Assembly (NCBI GenBank): GCA_003945285.1
Contig: AP019005.1
Coordinates: forward strand, 1,936,001 to 2,000,000
DNA length: 64,000 nt
Reading direction: 5' to 3'
From: Hydrogenimonas sp.
GTDB lineage: Bacteria; Campylobacterota; Campylobacteria; Campylobacterales; Hydrogenimonadaceae
Part shown: positions 18,214 to 26,346 of the stretch, one piece after another
How positions within the stretch are numbered: the first letter of the stretch is position 1
Layout of the letters: each line of letters opens with the position of its first letter
Position numbers and translations under genes: made by a program
The notes under the pieces: generated by a model
Told to the model about the DNA's origin: nothing
The model's database searches: none
The model's input: only the letters and a program-made list of their open reading frames with translations

Positions 18214-19395
18214 TCAGAGCCTCGCTCTTTTGCTCATGGAGAGCGCCAGGCCCACCCCTATCGACAGCGCCAGAATCTGTGAACCGCCGTAGCTCAGAAA
18301 CGGAACCGCTATACCTTTGAGCGGTATCACCCCGCTGATTCCGAGTGCGTTTATCAAAAAGGCGAACCCTATTATCATCGCTATTCCGACGCAGTAGAGG
18401 TAGTAGACCGGCTTCTCGCTGCGTCCGGCAATCTTGAGCAGCCTGAATATGACGAACATCATCAGCGCGACCACGGCGCCTACGCCGACAACGCCTATCT
18501 CTTCAGCCATTCCGGCAAGCACGAAGTCGGTATGCACCTCGCTCAAAAAACCGAGCTTCAGCACCCCGTTGCCCAGCCCCACGCCGAAGAGTCCGCCGTG
18601 GTGAATGGCATGGAGGGAGTTGCTTACCTGGTACGGCTCTTCGGCCAGGTCTACCCTGGGTACTTTCGCCGCCCACTGCGGAAATATCTGCGATAAAAAG
18701 TTCTGGAGCATGAACCACCACCCCTTGAAGCGCTCTATTCTGTGCGGTGAAGTTACGATGAAGCCGGCAAACGCGATCAGCGCCATCAGAATCGAAAAGG
18801 CGAAAAAGCGCAGGCTGCTTCCGGCAAAGATCATCATAACCAGCAGTGTACCCCCGAGTACGATGACCTGTCCTAGATCGTTCTGGAAAATCGCGATGAT
18901 GAACATTATCGCCACAAAGACCAGAAAGTAGGGAAGAACTATTAGAAGCTCCTCTTTAAGCGTATAGCGGTTGTCGCTGTCACGCTCCATGTGGCGCGGC
19001 AGCACCTTTCTCGAAAAGCTCCACGCCAGGAAGAAGACGAAGCCGACCTTGAAAAACTCCACCGGCGCAAGAGATATGAAACCGAGCCGTATCCACCTTT
19101 TGGCCCCTCCCACCTCTTTTGCAAACTGCTCCGGAAGAAAAGGGAGGGCTATCATAAGGAGTGCGGAGACTACAAAGAGGGTAAAGCCCACAGGTATCAC
19201 AATCTTTTCGGGGTTCTGCCTAGCCAGTGCCCACATTATGACTATTCCGGCCATACCGGCAATGAACTGGCGAAGGAAAAAATGGTATGGCTGGGTATTG
19301 TAAAAAATTACCGTATAGGCTGAAAGAGAGTAGCTGAAAACCATGCCGACAACGATCAGGGCGGTTACTGCAAGAAATAGTGGACGGTCAATCAT
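18214..19395 (-). CDS. ftsW: FtsW, SEDS-family septal peptidoglycan polymerase
   Basis: A polytopic membrane protein (about ten helices in 393 residues) that polymerises lipid II at the division septum with its class B PBP partner. The SEDS signatures seen are HHGGLFGVGLGNGVLKLGFL, EVHTDFVLAGMAEEIGVVG and the C-terminal LPFLSYGGSQ-type motif (FLSYGGSQILALSIGVGLAL). RodA is the alternative, but the company of murG and the presence of an ftsI-type gene at 21857 favour FtsW. Confidence 0.92.
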   Translation of the reverse strand: MIDRPLFLAVTALIVVGMVFSYSLSAYTVIFYNTQPYHFFLRQFIAGMAGIVIMWALARQNPEKIVIPVGFTLFVVSALLMIALPFLPEQFAKEVGGAKRWIRLGFISLAPVEFFKVGFVFFLAWSFSRKVLPRHMERDSDNRYTLKEELLIVLPYFLVFVAIMFIIAIFQNDLGQVIVLGGTLLVMMIFAGSSLRFFAFSILMALIAFAGFIVTSPHRIERFKGWWFMLQNFLSQIFPQWAAKVPRVDLAEEPYQVSNSLHAIHHGGLFGVGLGNGVLKLGFLSEVHTDFVLAGMAEEIGVVGVGAVVALMMFVIFRLLKIAGRSEKPVYYLYCVGIAMIIGFAFLINALGISGVIPLKGIAVPFLSYGGSQILALSIGVGLALSMSKRARL

Positions 19396-19497
19396 CTGCT
19401 CTCTTTGGTTTTGTGTCGCTTCTTGGATTTTGATATTATATCAGACTCCGGGTACGATCCGAATCCGGAATTATAGTGGAACAAAGGTATAAAATCG

Positions 19498-20439
19498 ATG
19501 TACTTCAGGTTATGGCCGGTACTGCTGCTTATACTTCTCATTGCCGGATGCACTACACCAGGGCAGAAACATGAGGAGAGGGTGGAGCGCTCCCCGAAGC
19601 TTCTCTACTACAGTGTCAACTCCTACAGGCAGACCATGCAGATTCTTGACAACCTCGGCTATACCGACAGCAGCTTCAAAGCGGGGATGATAAAGATTCC
19701 GAGAGTCCTGATTACTCGCATATCCAAACGGTGGAAAGAGCAGGCCGACAAGATTCCGGTGGAGATAAAAAAGAGTATCTTTCTAAGACTCATGGCTTCC
19801 GGTGCCCTGATAGCGGATGAAGAGATTCTTAAAGAGCGGAAAAAGCTTCTTTCTATTCTCAAAGAGCTCTCGAAGGGCCCTATTTCACGCAAGGAGAGTG
19901 CTTGGCTCAGAGAAACGGCTCTTAAATACAAGGTATTGAAAGATAGAGGCGACATTCTCACAAGAGAGAAGCTCCACGAACTGGTACGGCGTGTAGACAT
20001 AGTTCCGCCGTCTATCATCGTAGCGCAGGCGGCGGTAGAGAGCGGCTGGGGAACATCGCGCTTCGCGGTCGAAGGAAACGCCCTTTTCGGGCAGTGGAGC
20101 TTCAGCGACAATGCGATGAAGCCGAAGGAGCAGAGAGCCCATCTCGGGAACTACGGTCTCGCCACCTTCAAAACCCCACTCGATTCGATACGCTCCTATC
20201 TGCTAAATATCAACACTCACCCCGCCTACAGATCCTTCCGGTATCTCCGCTCGGAAATGAGAGCGCACGGTGTACCGCTACGAGGAGAGGCGCTTGTGCA
20301 TACGCTCGAACACTACTCGGAGCGCAAAAAGGAGTATATAGAGGACCTGAACAGGATTATCCGCACAAACAGGCTCTCATGGCTCGATAGTGCCGAGCTT
20401 CAAAACAACAGGCCTGTAGTCATCCATCCTGACAGATAG
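19498..20439 (+). CDS. Bax-like glucosaminidase lipoprotein
   Basis: A lipoprotein signal (membrane segment LLLILLIAGC, lipid-modified Cys near residue 18) precedes a linker and a glucosaminidase domain of the Bax type. That domain carries VPPSIIVAQAAVESGWGTSRFAVEGNALFGQWSF (about 172-205), in which the Glu of VESGWGTSRF is the expected catalytic residue. It probably trims peptidoglycan in the periplasm. The position just before flgB-flgC-fliE raises the possibility of a role in fitting flagella through the wall, but a separate promoter lies between. Confidence 0.87.
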   Translation: MYFRLWPVLLLILLIAGCTTPGQKHEERVERSPKLLYYSVNSYRQTMQILDNLGYTDSSFKAGMIKIPRVLITRISKRWKEQADKIPVEIKKSIFLRLMASGALIADEEILKERKKLLSILKELSKGPISRKESAWLRETALKYKVLKDRGDILTREKLHELVRRVDIVPPSIIVAQAAVESGWGTSRFAVEGNALFGQWSFSDNAMKPKEQRAHLGNYGLATFKTPLDSIRSYLLNINTHPAYRSFRYLRSEMRAHGVPLRGEALVHTLEHYSERKKEYIEDLNRIIRTNRLSWLDSAELQNNRPVVIHPDR

Positions 20440-20496
20440 ATAGAGCTTCAGAGCCCAGAAAAGCGAGAGCGGATCCAACACTGCGGCACACAATAA

Positions 20497-20512
20497 CGGA
20501 ACGGTTTTTGCT
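20497..20512 (+). promoter_or_regulatory. Sigma-54-type promoter of flgB-flgC-fliE
   Basis: The sequence CGGAACGGTTTTTGCT has GG and GC separated by exactly 10 bases, with TTGC at the -12 side, as required for RpoN promoters. It lies 45 bases before the flgB start. flgB-class rod genes are RpoN-dependent in Campylobacter and Helicobacter, which supports the call. Confidence 0.68.
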
Positions 20513-20555
20513 TACAATACTGCAGTCACCTACCAAACCATTCAAGGAAAGAGAG

Positions 20556-20978
20556 ATGCAGATTGACCGTGCAGAGCAGCTTATGGCGAAAGCGCTGGAC
20601 TACAGGGCACTGAGGCAGGATCTGATCAGTGCGAACATAGCGAATGTGGACACACCCTACTACCGTGCAAGGGATATCTCCTTCGAAGATGCTCTGGTAG
20701 CCGAAAGGGCGCGGCTTTACGGGGAAAAAGGGCGGATTTTAAAGATGGCGAAAACAGATGATTCGCACATGCAGGGGCTGCCCGACACCGGAAGCGTCAA
20801 ACCGGAGATCTTCTTCCGGGACGGACATACTGCCAGAAACGACGCCAATACGGTCGACCTCGATGTCGAAACCACGGAGATGGCAAAAAACCTGACAATG
20901 TACAATGCCCTCGTCGCGGCAATCAAAAAGAACGGTGCGATTTTCCGCAGCGTCATAGACGCTTCCGCGAAGGTATAA
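20556..20978 (+). CDS. flgB: Flagellar basal-body rod protein FlgB
   Basis: A proximal rod component of the flagellum. From the chosen start it has 140 residues, with the rod-family N-terminus LISANIANVDTPYYRARDISFEDAL and the C-terminal helix VDLDVETTEMAKNLTMYNALVAAIKK. The ATG at MQIDRAEQ is selected because GGAAAGAGAG lies just before it and the family starts there; an in-frame start 16 codons upstream has no such site. A 9-base gap separates it from flgC. Confidence 0.95.
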   Translation: MQIDRAEQLMAKALDYRALRQDLISANIANVDTPYYRARDISFEDALVAERARLYGEKGRILKMAKTDDSHMQGLPDTGSVKPEIFFRDGHTARNDANTVDLDVETTEMAKNLTMYNALVAAIKKNGAIFRSVIDASAKV

Positions 20979-20987
20979 GGAGACGGC

Positions 20988-21482
20988 ATGAGTTTTCTGA
21001 ACAGTTTCGATATAAACGGCTACGGTCTTTCGGCCCAGCGTTTCCGTGTGAATATAATCAGCTCCAATATAGCCAACGCCAATACTACGAGAACCGAAGA
21101 GGGCGGGCCTTACCGCAGGCGCGAGGTCGTTTTCAAAGCTTTCAATTTCGATAAAGTTTTAAACAGTAAAATAGAGAAAGATTCCGACTTCCTCCCCTAC
21201 TCCGATCCGCTCTCGGAGGGGACGGAAGGAGTAGAGGCCCTGCCTCCCCTTATGGGCGTAGCGGTAGACAAAGTGGTTCGCGACGACAGCGAGCCGAAAA
21301 TGAAGTACGATCCGTCACATCCGGATGCCGATGCGCAGGGGTATGTAGCATACCCCAACATAAACCCGGTCGTGGAAATGGCCGATCTTATTGAAGCAAC
21401 ACGCGCCTACCAGGCGAACGTAGCCGCGTTCCAGAATGTAAAAGCGATGGCGAACGGTGCCATAGAGCTTTTAAAAGCTTAA
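20988..21482 (+). CDS. flgC: Flagellar basal-body rod protein FlgC
   Basis: A proximal rod component, 164 residues. The N-terminus shows INGYGLSAQRFRVNIISSNIANANTTRTEEGGPYRRREVVF, the standard rod-protein motif, and the C-terminus NPVVEMADLIEATRAYQANVAAFQNVKAM. AAGGAGACGGC precedes the ATG. It continues the flgB transcript. Confidence 0.97.
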   Translation: MSFLNSFDINGYGLSAQRFRVNIISSNIANANTTRTEEGGPYRRREVVFKAFNFDKVLNSKIEKDSDFLPYSDPLSEGTEGVEALPPLMGVAVDKVVRDDSEPKMKYDPSHPDADAQGYVAYPNINPVVEMADLIEATRAYQANVAAFQNVKAMANGAIELLKA

Positions 21483-21544
21483 GTCGAGAATAGTGTTACA
21501 CTTGTGTGCGACATCAGACTCAAAAACTTTTTAGGAAAAGGCGA

Positions 21545-21847
21545 ATGGATAAAAACATTCAGGGAGTGAACCGACTCTCCACAAACGACCTTCTCAAAAG
21601 CGACAAAGCCGATAAGAAAAGCGGGGAGAGCAGCTTCGGTGAAGTACTCAAGGAGTCTCTCGAAGAGGTGAACGACCTGCAGAAAAAGGGTGAAGAGGCC
21701 ATGAGCGATTTGGCGACCGGACAGGTCAAAGATCTGCACCAGGCAGCCCTTGCAATAGGCAAAGCAGAGATGAGCATGAAGCTCATGCTCGAAGTCCGCA
21801 ACAAGGCGATAAACGCGTACAAAGAAATTCTCCGTACACAGATCTGA
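21545..21847 (+). CDS. fliE: Flagellar hook-basal body protein FliE
   Basis: Connects the MS ring to the rod. The 100-residue protein has the conserved C-terminal half QVKDLHQAALAIGKAEMSMKLMLEVRNKAINAYKEILRTQI. The start at MDKNIQG is favoured by length and by GGAAAAGGCG just upstream; an earlier in-frame ATG at 21506 overlaps the leader and lacks a good site. Followed after 9 bases by the ftsI-type gene. Confidence 0.95.
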   Translation: MDKNIQGVNRLSTNDLLKSDKADKKSGESSFGEVLKESLEEVNDLQKKGEEAMSDLATGQVKDLHQAALAIGKAEMSMKLMLEVRNKAINAYKEILRTQI

Positions 21848-21856
21848 CAGCCACCC

Positions 21857-23662
21857 GTGTCTCCAATCTTCCCGCCTCAAAACGAACTGGACCGACGCAT
21901 CGGCAAAAAGACGAAGCTCCTTCTGATAATGCTCCTCTTTTTTATAGGGGTTCTCTTCTTTTTGGGGTCGATTCTCCATACGGCCCTCTCCGACAGACAG
22001 ATACCGAAACTGGTCATAAGCGAAACGAACAGGGCCCTCAGGGGGTCGATAGAGAGCAGGGACGGCTTCAGGATGGTCTTCAGCCAGAAGCTCTACAAGG
22101 CTATGGTAAATACCCGCAATATAGATCCTGATAAGAGGGAACTCTTCATAAATCTCTTCAGTATATACAGCGGGATACCGAAAGATGAGATAAGAAAACG
22201 GCTGCAGGTGAAAGGTAACGTGGTCCTCTCCTACTCCATTGACGCCAACAGGGCAAAATATCTCAAAGAGTTGGCACGCAAACTTCGTATTCTGAAGGTT
22301 TTTATTCCCTACAAAGATACAAAAGGGCGGATAATAAAGTACGGTCTGAGCCTTACGGAGAGCGGAGAGTCCCGGATTTTCTCCTATGGAGACATTTTGA
22401 CACCGGTTCTCGGATTTATAAGAAAACGGGAGGAGGAGGGATTTACCCGACCGGCAGGCGTCAAGGGGCTCGAAAGGTACTACCGCGACGAGCTGATGCC
22501 TATACAGAACGGGATAGTGCAGGGTGAGCGCGATATAGGGAACACCATCATCCTGAGCGGGGAGAGCTTCGTAAAACCGGCGATAGACGGGATGGGGCTC
22601 CGGCTCAACATCCCGATCGGCCTGCAAAAGTCCGTCGAGACTGTTCTCGACAGGGCAAAAGAGGAGCTCAAAGCCAAAGAGGTTCTGGCGGTCATCATGG
22701 AGGCGCAAAGCGGAAGGGTCATATCGCTGGCCACATCGAACCGCTACGACCCTTCCAATATCAGAAGAAGAGATTACGACTCCTTGAACGTATCGGCCGT
22801 CGAATATACATATGAGCCCGGTTCTGTCATGAAGCCGATAACATTCGCCCTCCTGCTAAAAGAGAAGAAGGTAAACCCGTTCGATATAGTGCGCACCTAC
22901 GGGGGCCGCTACAAACTGGGGCGAAAATGGATCACGGATGAGCACAAAGAGGAGTGGATGAGCGCCGAAAACGTCATTGTCTACTCGTCGAACATTGGAA
23001 TCGCCCAACTGGCACAGCGTCTCGATGCCGTAGACTTCACGGAGGGGCTCAGGGAGTTCGGGTTTATGCAAAAGAGCGGCATAGACCTTCCCTACGAACA
23101 TGTGGGCGTAATGCCGTCGCAGAGGCAGATGAGGAGCGAGGTATACAAGGCCACCGTCGGGTACGGCTACGGTATGCGCGCAACACTCATACAGCTTGTG
23201 CGCGCATTCAACGTATTCAACAACAGGGGGAGGCTGATCGAGCCGAAAATAGTATCGGAAATCGTAGACCCCTACGGGAAGAGCTATCCGGTGACGCAAA
23301 ACAGCGATCCCAGGCAGGTCATACCGCCCGCAACGGCGGCGAAGATGATGAACATTCTGGAAAAGGTTGTAAAAAAGGGAACCGGCACCAAGGCACTGAC
23401 GCCCGGAATCAGGGTCGGAGGAAAGACCGGTACCGCCCATATAGCCGGGAAAAAGGGCGGGTATGCGAAACTCTACAACAGCTCGTTCATCGGTTTCGCC
23501 AACGACAGGAGACACCGCTTCACGATAGGGGTACTCGTAAGAGAGCCGAAGAAGAAGTACCACTACTTCGCATCTATGTCCGCCGTACCGGTATTCAAAC
23601 AGATAGTCGATGTCATGATAGAGCAGGGAGAGCTCAAACCCGACCTGTCACACTCACCCTAA
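21857..23662 (+). CDS. ftsI: Class B penicillin-binding protein, FtsI/PBP2-type
   Basis: A monofunctional transpeptidase for septal wall synthesis. One membrane anchor (about 19-40) is followed by a pedestal domain and a transpeptidase with S323-x-x-K326 (EPGSVMKP), SSN at 377-379 and KTG at 523-525. The start is GTG. fliE followed by a class B PBP is a conserved Campylobacterota order. The TAA stop lies within CCCTAATCC, the terminal repeat of a family-2 mobile element, so the C-terminus may have been altered by that insertion. Confidence 0.93.
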   Translation: MSPIFPPQNELDRRIGKKTKLLLIMLLFFIGVLFFLGSILHTALSDRQIPKLVISETNRALRGSIESRDGFRMVFSQKLYKAMVNTRNIDPDKRELFINLFSIYSGIPKDEIRKRLQVKGNVVLSYSIDANRAKYLKELARKLRILKVFIPYKDTKGRIIKYGLSLTESGESRIFSYGDILTPVLGFIRKREEEGFTRPAGVKGLERYYRDELMPIQNGIVQGERDIGNTIILSGESFVKPAIDGMGLRLNIPIGLQKSVETVLDRAKEELKAKEVLAVIMEAQSGRVISLATSNRYDPSNIRRRDYDSLNVSAVEYTYEPGSVMKPITFALLLKEKKVNPFDIVRTYGGRYKLGRKWITDEHKEEWMSAENVIVYSSNIGIAQLAQRLDAVDFTEGLREFGFMQKSGIDLPYEHVGVMPSQRQMRSEVYKATVGYGYGMRATLIQLVRAFNVFNNRGRLIEPKIVSEIVDPYGKSYPVTQNSDPRQVIPPATAAKMMNILEKVVKKGTGTKALTPGIRVGGKTGTAHIAGKKGGYAKLYNSSFIGFANDRRHRFTIGVLVREPKKKYHYFASMSAVPVFKQIVDVMIEQGELKPDLSHSP

Positions 23663-23926
23663 TCCAAAAATAGAATAACTGACCTTACGCAAAATTTGTC
23701 AGCCCTGGGATTTGAGCGGAAAAATATCGTTCAAAAAACCGCGCTTGCCCGTCAGGGCGCCGGAGGCGTTAGCGGTTTTTAGATATTTTGCAGCGTACCG
23801 GAGGGCAAATCCCGCCCGGCGTGCGGATTTTGCGTAAGGTCAGAGAATAATTTAAAATTGTTGCGATGATTTTCCCTGAAGTGCATGGCCGCAACTGTCA
23901 TGACGAGTTCCTCTATGAGATCAGGG
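23657..23926 (+). repeat. Family-2 palindromic mobile element, copy D, split by a family-1 element
   Basis: The left piece (23657-23678, CCCTAATCCAAAAATAGAATA) and right piece (23851-23926) together match the reverse complement of the block at 27926-28088. Between them lie a family-1 element and one duplicated 7-mer. Relative to that full copy, the central 55 bases or so between two GCGATG words are missing, and the right end has lost the TCTATTTC stretch. It lies between the ftsI and panC 3' ends and contributes the ftsI stop codon. The end of panC abuts it directly. Confidence 0.8.
23679..23843. mobile_element. Family-1 palindromic MITE-like element, copy 1
   Basis: A 165-bp non-coding block bounded by CTGACCTTACGCAAAAT and its inverted copy ATTTTGCGTAAGGTCAG (17 bases, perfect). 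The flanks are AGAATAA at 23672-23678 and AGAATAA at 23844-23850, a perfect 7-bp duplication. The whole block folds on itself: GGGATTTG, AAAATATC and AAAACCGC recur in inverted order on the right arm. The inner stem AAAAACCGC/GCGGTTTTT with its U-run could also stop transcription in both directions. No reading frame is present, so movement would need a transposase supplied in trans. Confidence 0.9.
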
Positions 23927-24754
23927 TCAAATCCACAGATTGTCTATAAGCCTGGTGCTCCCCACACGGGCGGCTACCAGAATTATGGTGTTTTGTATCT
24001 CCACCCTATCTATCGGCCTGAAATCGCGGTCGACTATCCGGACATACTCCACATCTATATCTTCCATGATCTCATACATCCGCTCTTTTATCTTTTCACT
24101 CTCCAGATCTCCGGCCATCACGAGACGTGAAGCGCTCTTGAGCGCACGCGATATGGCAAGCGCTCTTTTCCGCTCATCATCACTCAGGTATATATTTCTG
24201 CTGCTGAGAGCCAGGCCGTCCTCTTCGCGGACGGTCTCTCCGGCCACGATCTTCACGGGAAGAAAGAGATCCCGGACCATCTTCTCTATTATACGGAGCT
24301 GCTGCGCATCCTTCTTGCCGAAATAGGCCCTTGTAGGGCCGACCAGGCCGAAAAGTTTCATAACTATCTGCACTACGCCGTCGAAGTGACCCGGGCGCCT
24401 GCTCCCCTCGAGAATATAGCCCAGGTACTCCGGAGCTTTCAACTTCACCTCATCCTCGCCGTAGATCGATCCGGCCTCGGGCATGAAGAGGATATCTACC
24501 CCGGCCACCTCACATATCTTACGGTCGGCCTCTTCGCGCCTCGGATAGGAGTCGAGATCTTCTCCCGGAAGAAACTGCGTAGGATTTACGAAGATCGATA
24601 CCACCGTATAATCGTTCTCCTCCTTCGATCTTCTTATCAGGGAGAGGTGCCCCCGGTGCAGAGCTCCCATCGTCGGGACGAAGCCTACACTCCCCTCAAG
24701 AGACCCCCTGGCCCTTTTGAACTCCTCTATATCGCGTACAACCAGCACATGCAA
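23927..24754 (-). CDS. panC: Pantothenate synthetase
   Basis: Joins pantoate and beta-alanine using ATP, the last step to pantothenate (coenzyme A pathway). The 275 residues have [16 protein letters not shown] (25-40), with the HxGH-like ATP site, FVNPTQF, the active-site loop [11 protein letters not shown] and the ALSSRN motif. It is divergent from prfB with a shared promoter region. Its stop codon lies directly against the end of a family-2 repeat. Confidence 0.97.
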   Translation of the reverse strand: MHVLVVRDIEEFKRARGSLEGSVGFVPTMGALHRGHLSLIRRSKEENDYTVVSIFVNPTQFLPGEDLDSYPRREEADRKICEVAGVDILFMPEAGSIYGEDEVKLKAPEYLGYILEGSRRPGHFDGVVQIVMKLFGLVGPTRAYFGKKDAQQLRIIEKMVRDLFLPVKIVAGETVREEDGLALSSRNIYLSDDERKRALAISRALKSASRLVMAGDLESEKIKERMYEIMEDIDVEYVRIVDRDFRPIDRVEIQNTIILVAARVGSTRLIDNLWI

Positions 24755-24763
24755 CCTTTAGTG

Positions 24764-24781
24764 TATAATTACGCAATTATA
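24764..24781. promoter_or_regulatory. Palindromic divergent promoter of panC and prfB
   Basis: TATAATTACGCAATTATA has 7-bp perfect inverted arms. Each arm holds a consensus TATAAT, one per strand, in facing orientation: 24764-24769 would serve prfB and 24776-24781 (minus) would serve panC. The two polymerases would compete for overlapping DNA, so the two genes may be reciprocally limited. Confidence 0.6.
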
Positions 24782-24798
24782 GCAAAGAGGGATACGCA

Positions 24799-25911
24799 GT
24801 GGACAGTTACGAATTTTCCGAACTGATGAAGAGACTCAAGACAAAGATAGAGAATATCAAGAACATAGTGAAGCCGGAGAAGATAAAGAGACGTCTCGAA
24901 GAGATTTCGAAGATGGAGATGGCCGAAGATTTCTGGAGCGACGCCAAAAAGGCTGGTGAGATTCAGAAGGAGAAGAACAGGCTCGAGAGGCTTCTAAAAC
25001 GGTATGAAGAGGCCGAAAGTGCCGTAAACGATGCCATAGACCTTTTCGAGATGGCAACCGAAGAGAAGGATGAAGAGACACTCGAGCAGCTCTTTTCGGA
25101 GGCTCCGGAGATAGAGGAGAGGGTCAACAGAGTCGAAATAGAGGTGATGCTGAGCGGCCCGCACGACGCCAACAACGCCATCGTCTCCATACATCCGGGA
25201 GCCGGAGGAACCGAGAGCCAGGATTGGGCCAGTATACTCTACCGTATGTACCTGAGGTGGGCCGAACGGCACGGATTCAAGGTAGAGGTGCTGGACTACC
25301 AACCGGGCGAAGAGGCGGGAATAAAGGATGTCAGTTTCATTATCAAAGGGGAGAACGCCTACGGATACCTGAAGGTCGAAAACGGAATCCACAGGCTCGT
25401 TCGAATCAGCCCCTACGATTCGAACGCGCGGCGCCACACATCATTCGCCTCCGTCATGGTCTCTCCCGAAATCGATGAAGATATAGACATAGAGATAGAG
25501 GAGAAAGATCTGAGAATAGATACCTACCGCGCCTCCGGTGCCGGCGGCCAGCATGTAAACAAAACCGAGAGCGCCATACGTATAACCCATATTCCCACAG
25601 GCATAGTGGTACAGTGCCAAAACGACAGAAGCCAGCACAAAAACAGGGCTACAGCCATGAAGATGCTGAAATCCCGTCTCTACGAGCTTGAACTGGAGAA
25701 GAAGAAGGCCGAAGCGGACGGTATCGAGAAGAGCGATATAGGGTGGGGACACCAGATACGCTCCTACGTTCTCGCGCCCTACCAGCAGGTAAAAGATACC
25801 AGAAGCGGCCAGGCATTCAGCAATGTCGAGGCGATTCTCGACGGCGATATAGATAAACTGATAGAGGGCGTACTCGTAGCAGAGGCGGGAAAAGGGGGCG
25901 GAAGCGAGTGA
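24799..25911 (+). CDS. prfB: Peptide chain release factor 2
   Basis: Recognises UGA and UAA stop codons and releases the peptide. The 370 residues include GGQ at 249-251 ([13 protein letters not shown]) and the stop-codon tripeptide region at 204-206, read here as SPY instead of the usual SPF. The start is GTG with AGAGGG 8 bases upstream. The frame is continuous; the programmed +1 frameshift with an in-frame UGA near codon 26, common in prfB, is absent. Confidence 0.94.
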   Translation: MDSYEFSELMKRLKTKIENIKNIVKPEKIKRRLEEISKMEMAEDFWSDAKKAGEIQKEKNRLERLLKRYEEAESAVNDAIDLFEMATEEKDEETLEQLFSEAPEIEERVNRVEIEVMLSGPHDANNAIVSIHPGAGGTESQDWASILYRMYLRWAERHGFKVEVLDYQPGEEAGIKDVSFIIKGENAYGYLKVENGIHRLVRISPYDSNARRHTSFASVMVSPEIDEDIDIEIEEKDLRIDTYRASGAGGQHVNKTESAIRITHIPTGIVVQCQNDRSQHKNRATAMKMLKSRLYELELEKKKAEADGIEKSDIGWGHQIRSYVLAPYQQVKDTRSGQAFSNVEAILDGDIDKLIEGVLVAEAGKGGGSE

Positions 25912-25943
25912 CAGGAACCTCACCTGAAAACTCCTTGATCCCG

Positions 25944-25984
25944 AAAGAGTCCCGCAAGAGAGCGGGAGGGGGTCTTCGCTTTTT
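25944..25984 (+). terminator. Probable rho-independent terminator of prfB
   Basis: The stem TCCCGC-AAGAGA-GCGGGA, extended by partial pairing of AAGAG with GTCTT, is followed by CGCTTTTTG about 30 bases after the prfB stop codon. Confidence 0.55.
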
Positions 25985-26210
25985 GCCGACTCTACAGACA
26001 CCCGCCAAACAGCCGTTTGGGAGAAGCGGTTTCCGCAACATCCGCCCCGTTCAACTCTTGAACCCATTCTTGGGTTGTCAATTTCTGAAATTTTTGTACT
26101 TCTACACCATTAATCCTCCTGTTTCTACCGATTTTAAGCTTTTTAAACCCTTTTTAAAAATATCTTAAATAATATTTCAATAACATATAGTTAATCGAAC
26201 CATCATTTTA

Positions 26211-26252
26211 TTGACTTTCATCAAGAAAATAAGTGACGGGTCGTAGTAAAAT
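26211..26252 (+). promoter_or_regulatory. FNR/CRP-type site and -10 element of the porin gene
   Basis: TTGACTTTCATCAA (26211-26224) matches the FNR half-site pattern TTGAT-N4-ATCAA with one difference. TAAAAT at 26247-26252 is the best -10. If transcription starts near 26259, the site is centred at about -41.5, the class II activation position. This suggests control by a CRP/FNR-family regulator responding to oxygen, nitrogen oxides or nutrient state. Confidence 0.55.
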
Positions 26253-26267
26253 TGTATGGTTAAAGCT

Positions 26268-26316
26268 GTTCCGGCCAACTGTATATAGACTATAGATATA
26301 TAGAGTTGACCGGAAC
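26268..26316 (+). promoter_or_regulatory. 13-bp inverted repeat in the porin mRNA leader
   Basis: GTTCCGGCCAACT and AGTTGACCGGAAC pair over 13 positions with one G-T, enclosing a 23-base AT-rich loop. It ends 30 bases before the porin ATG and has no U-run. It is a candidate mRNA-stabilising structure or operator. Confidence 0.5.
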
Positions 26317-26346
26317 GGTTAATCCTAATACCACAAGGGAGTAAGT

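Larger units (their letters stand above)
25912..26346 (+). other. Long intergenic region with several hairpins and the porin leader
   Basis: No coding frame of merit is seen in these 435 bases. In order it holds the probable prfB terminator, a hairpin CCAAAC-AGCC-GTTTGG, a second one AACCCA-TTCT-TGGGTT, an AT-rich stretch, an FNR/CRP-type site with a -10 element, and a 13-bp leader hairpin before the porin gene. Confidence 0.6.

Noticed and set aside
21479..22708. 409-codon open frame on the minus strand
   Set aside because: It lies entirely antisense to ftsI and the end of fliE, has no ribosome-binding site, and its composition is a mirror of the ftsI codons.
23657..23926. Palindromic repeats as a CRISPR array
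   Set aside because: The copies are single, far apart, about 165 bp long and flanked by duplications; there is no regular repeat-spacer spacing anywhere in the window.
25441..26067. 208-codon minus-strand frame
   Set aside because: It is mostly antisense to prfB and crosses the probable terminator.
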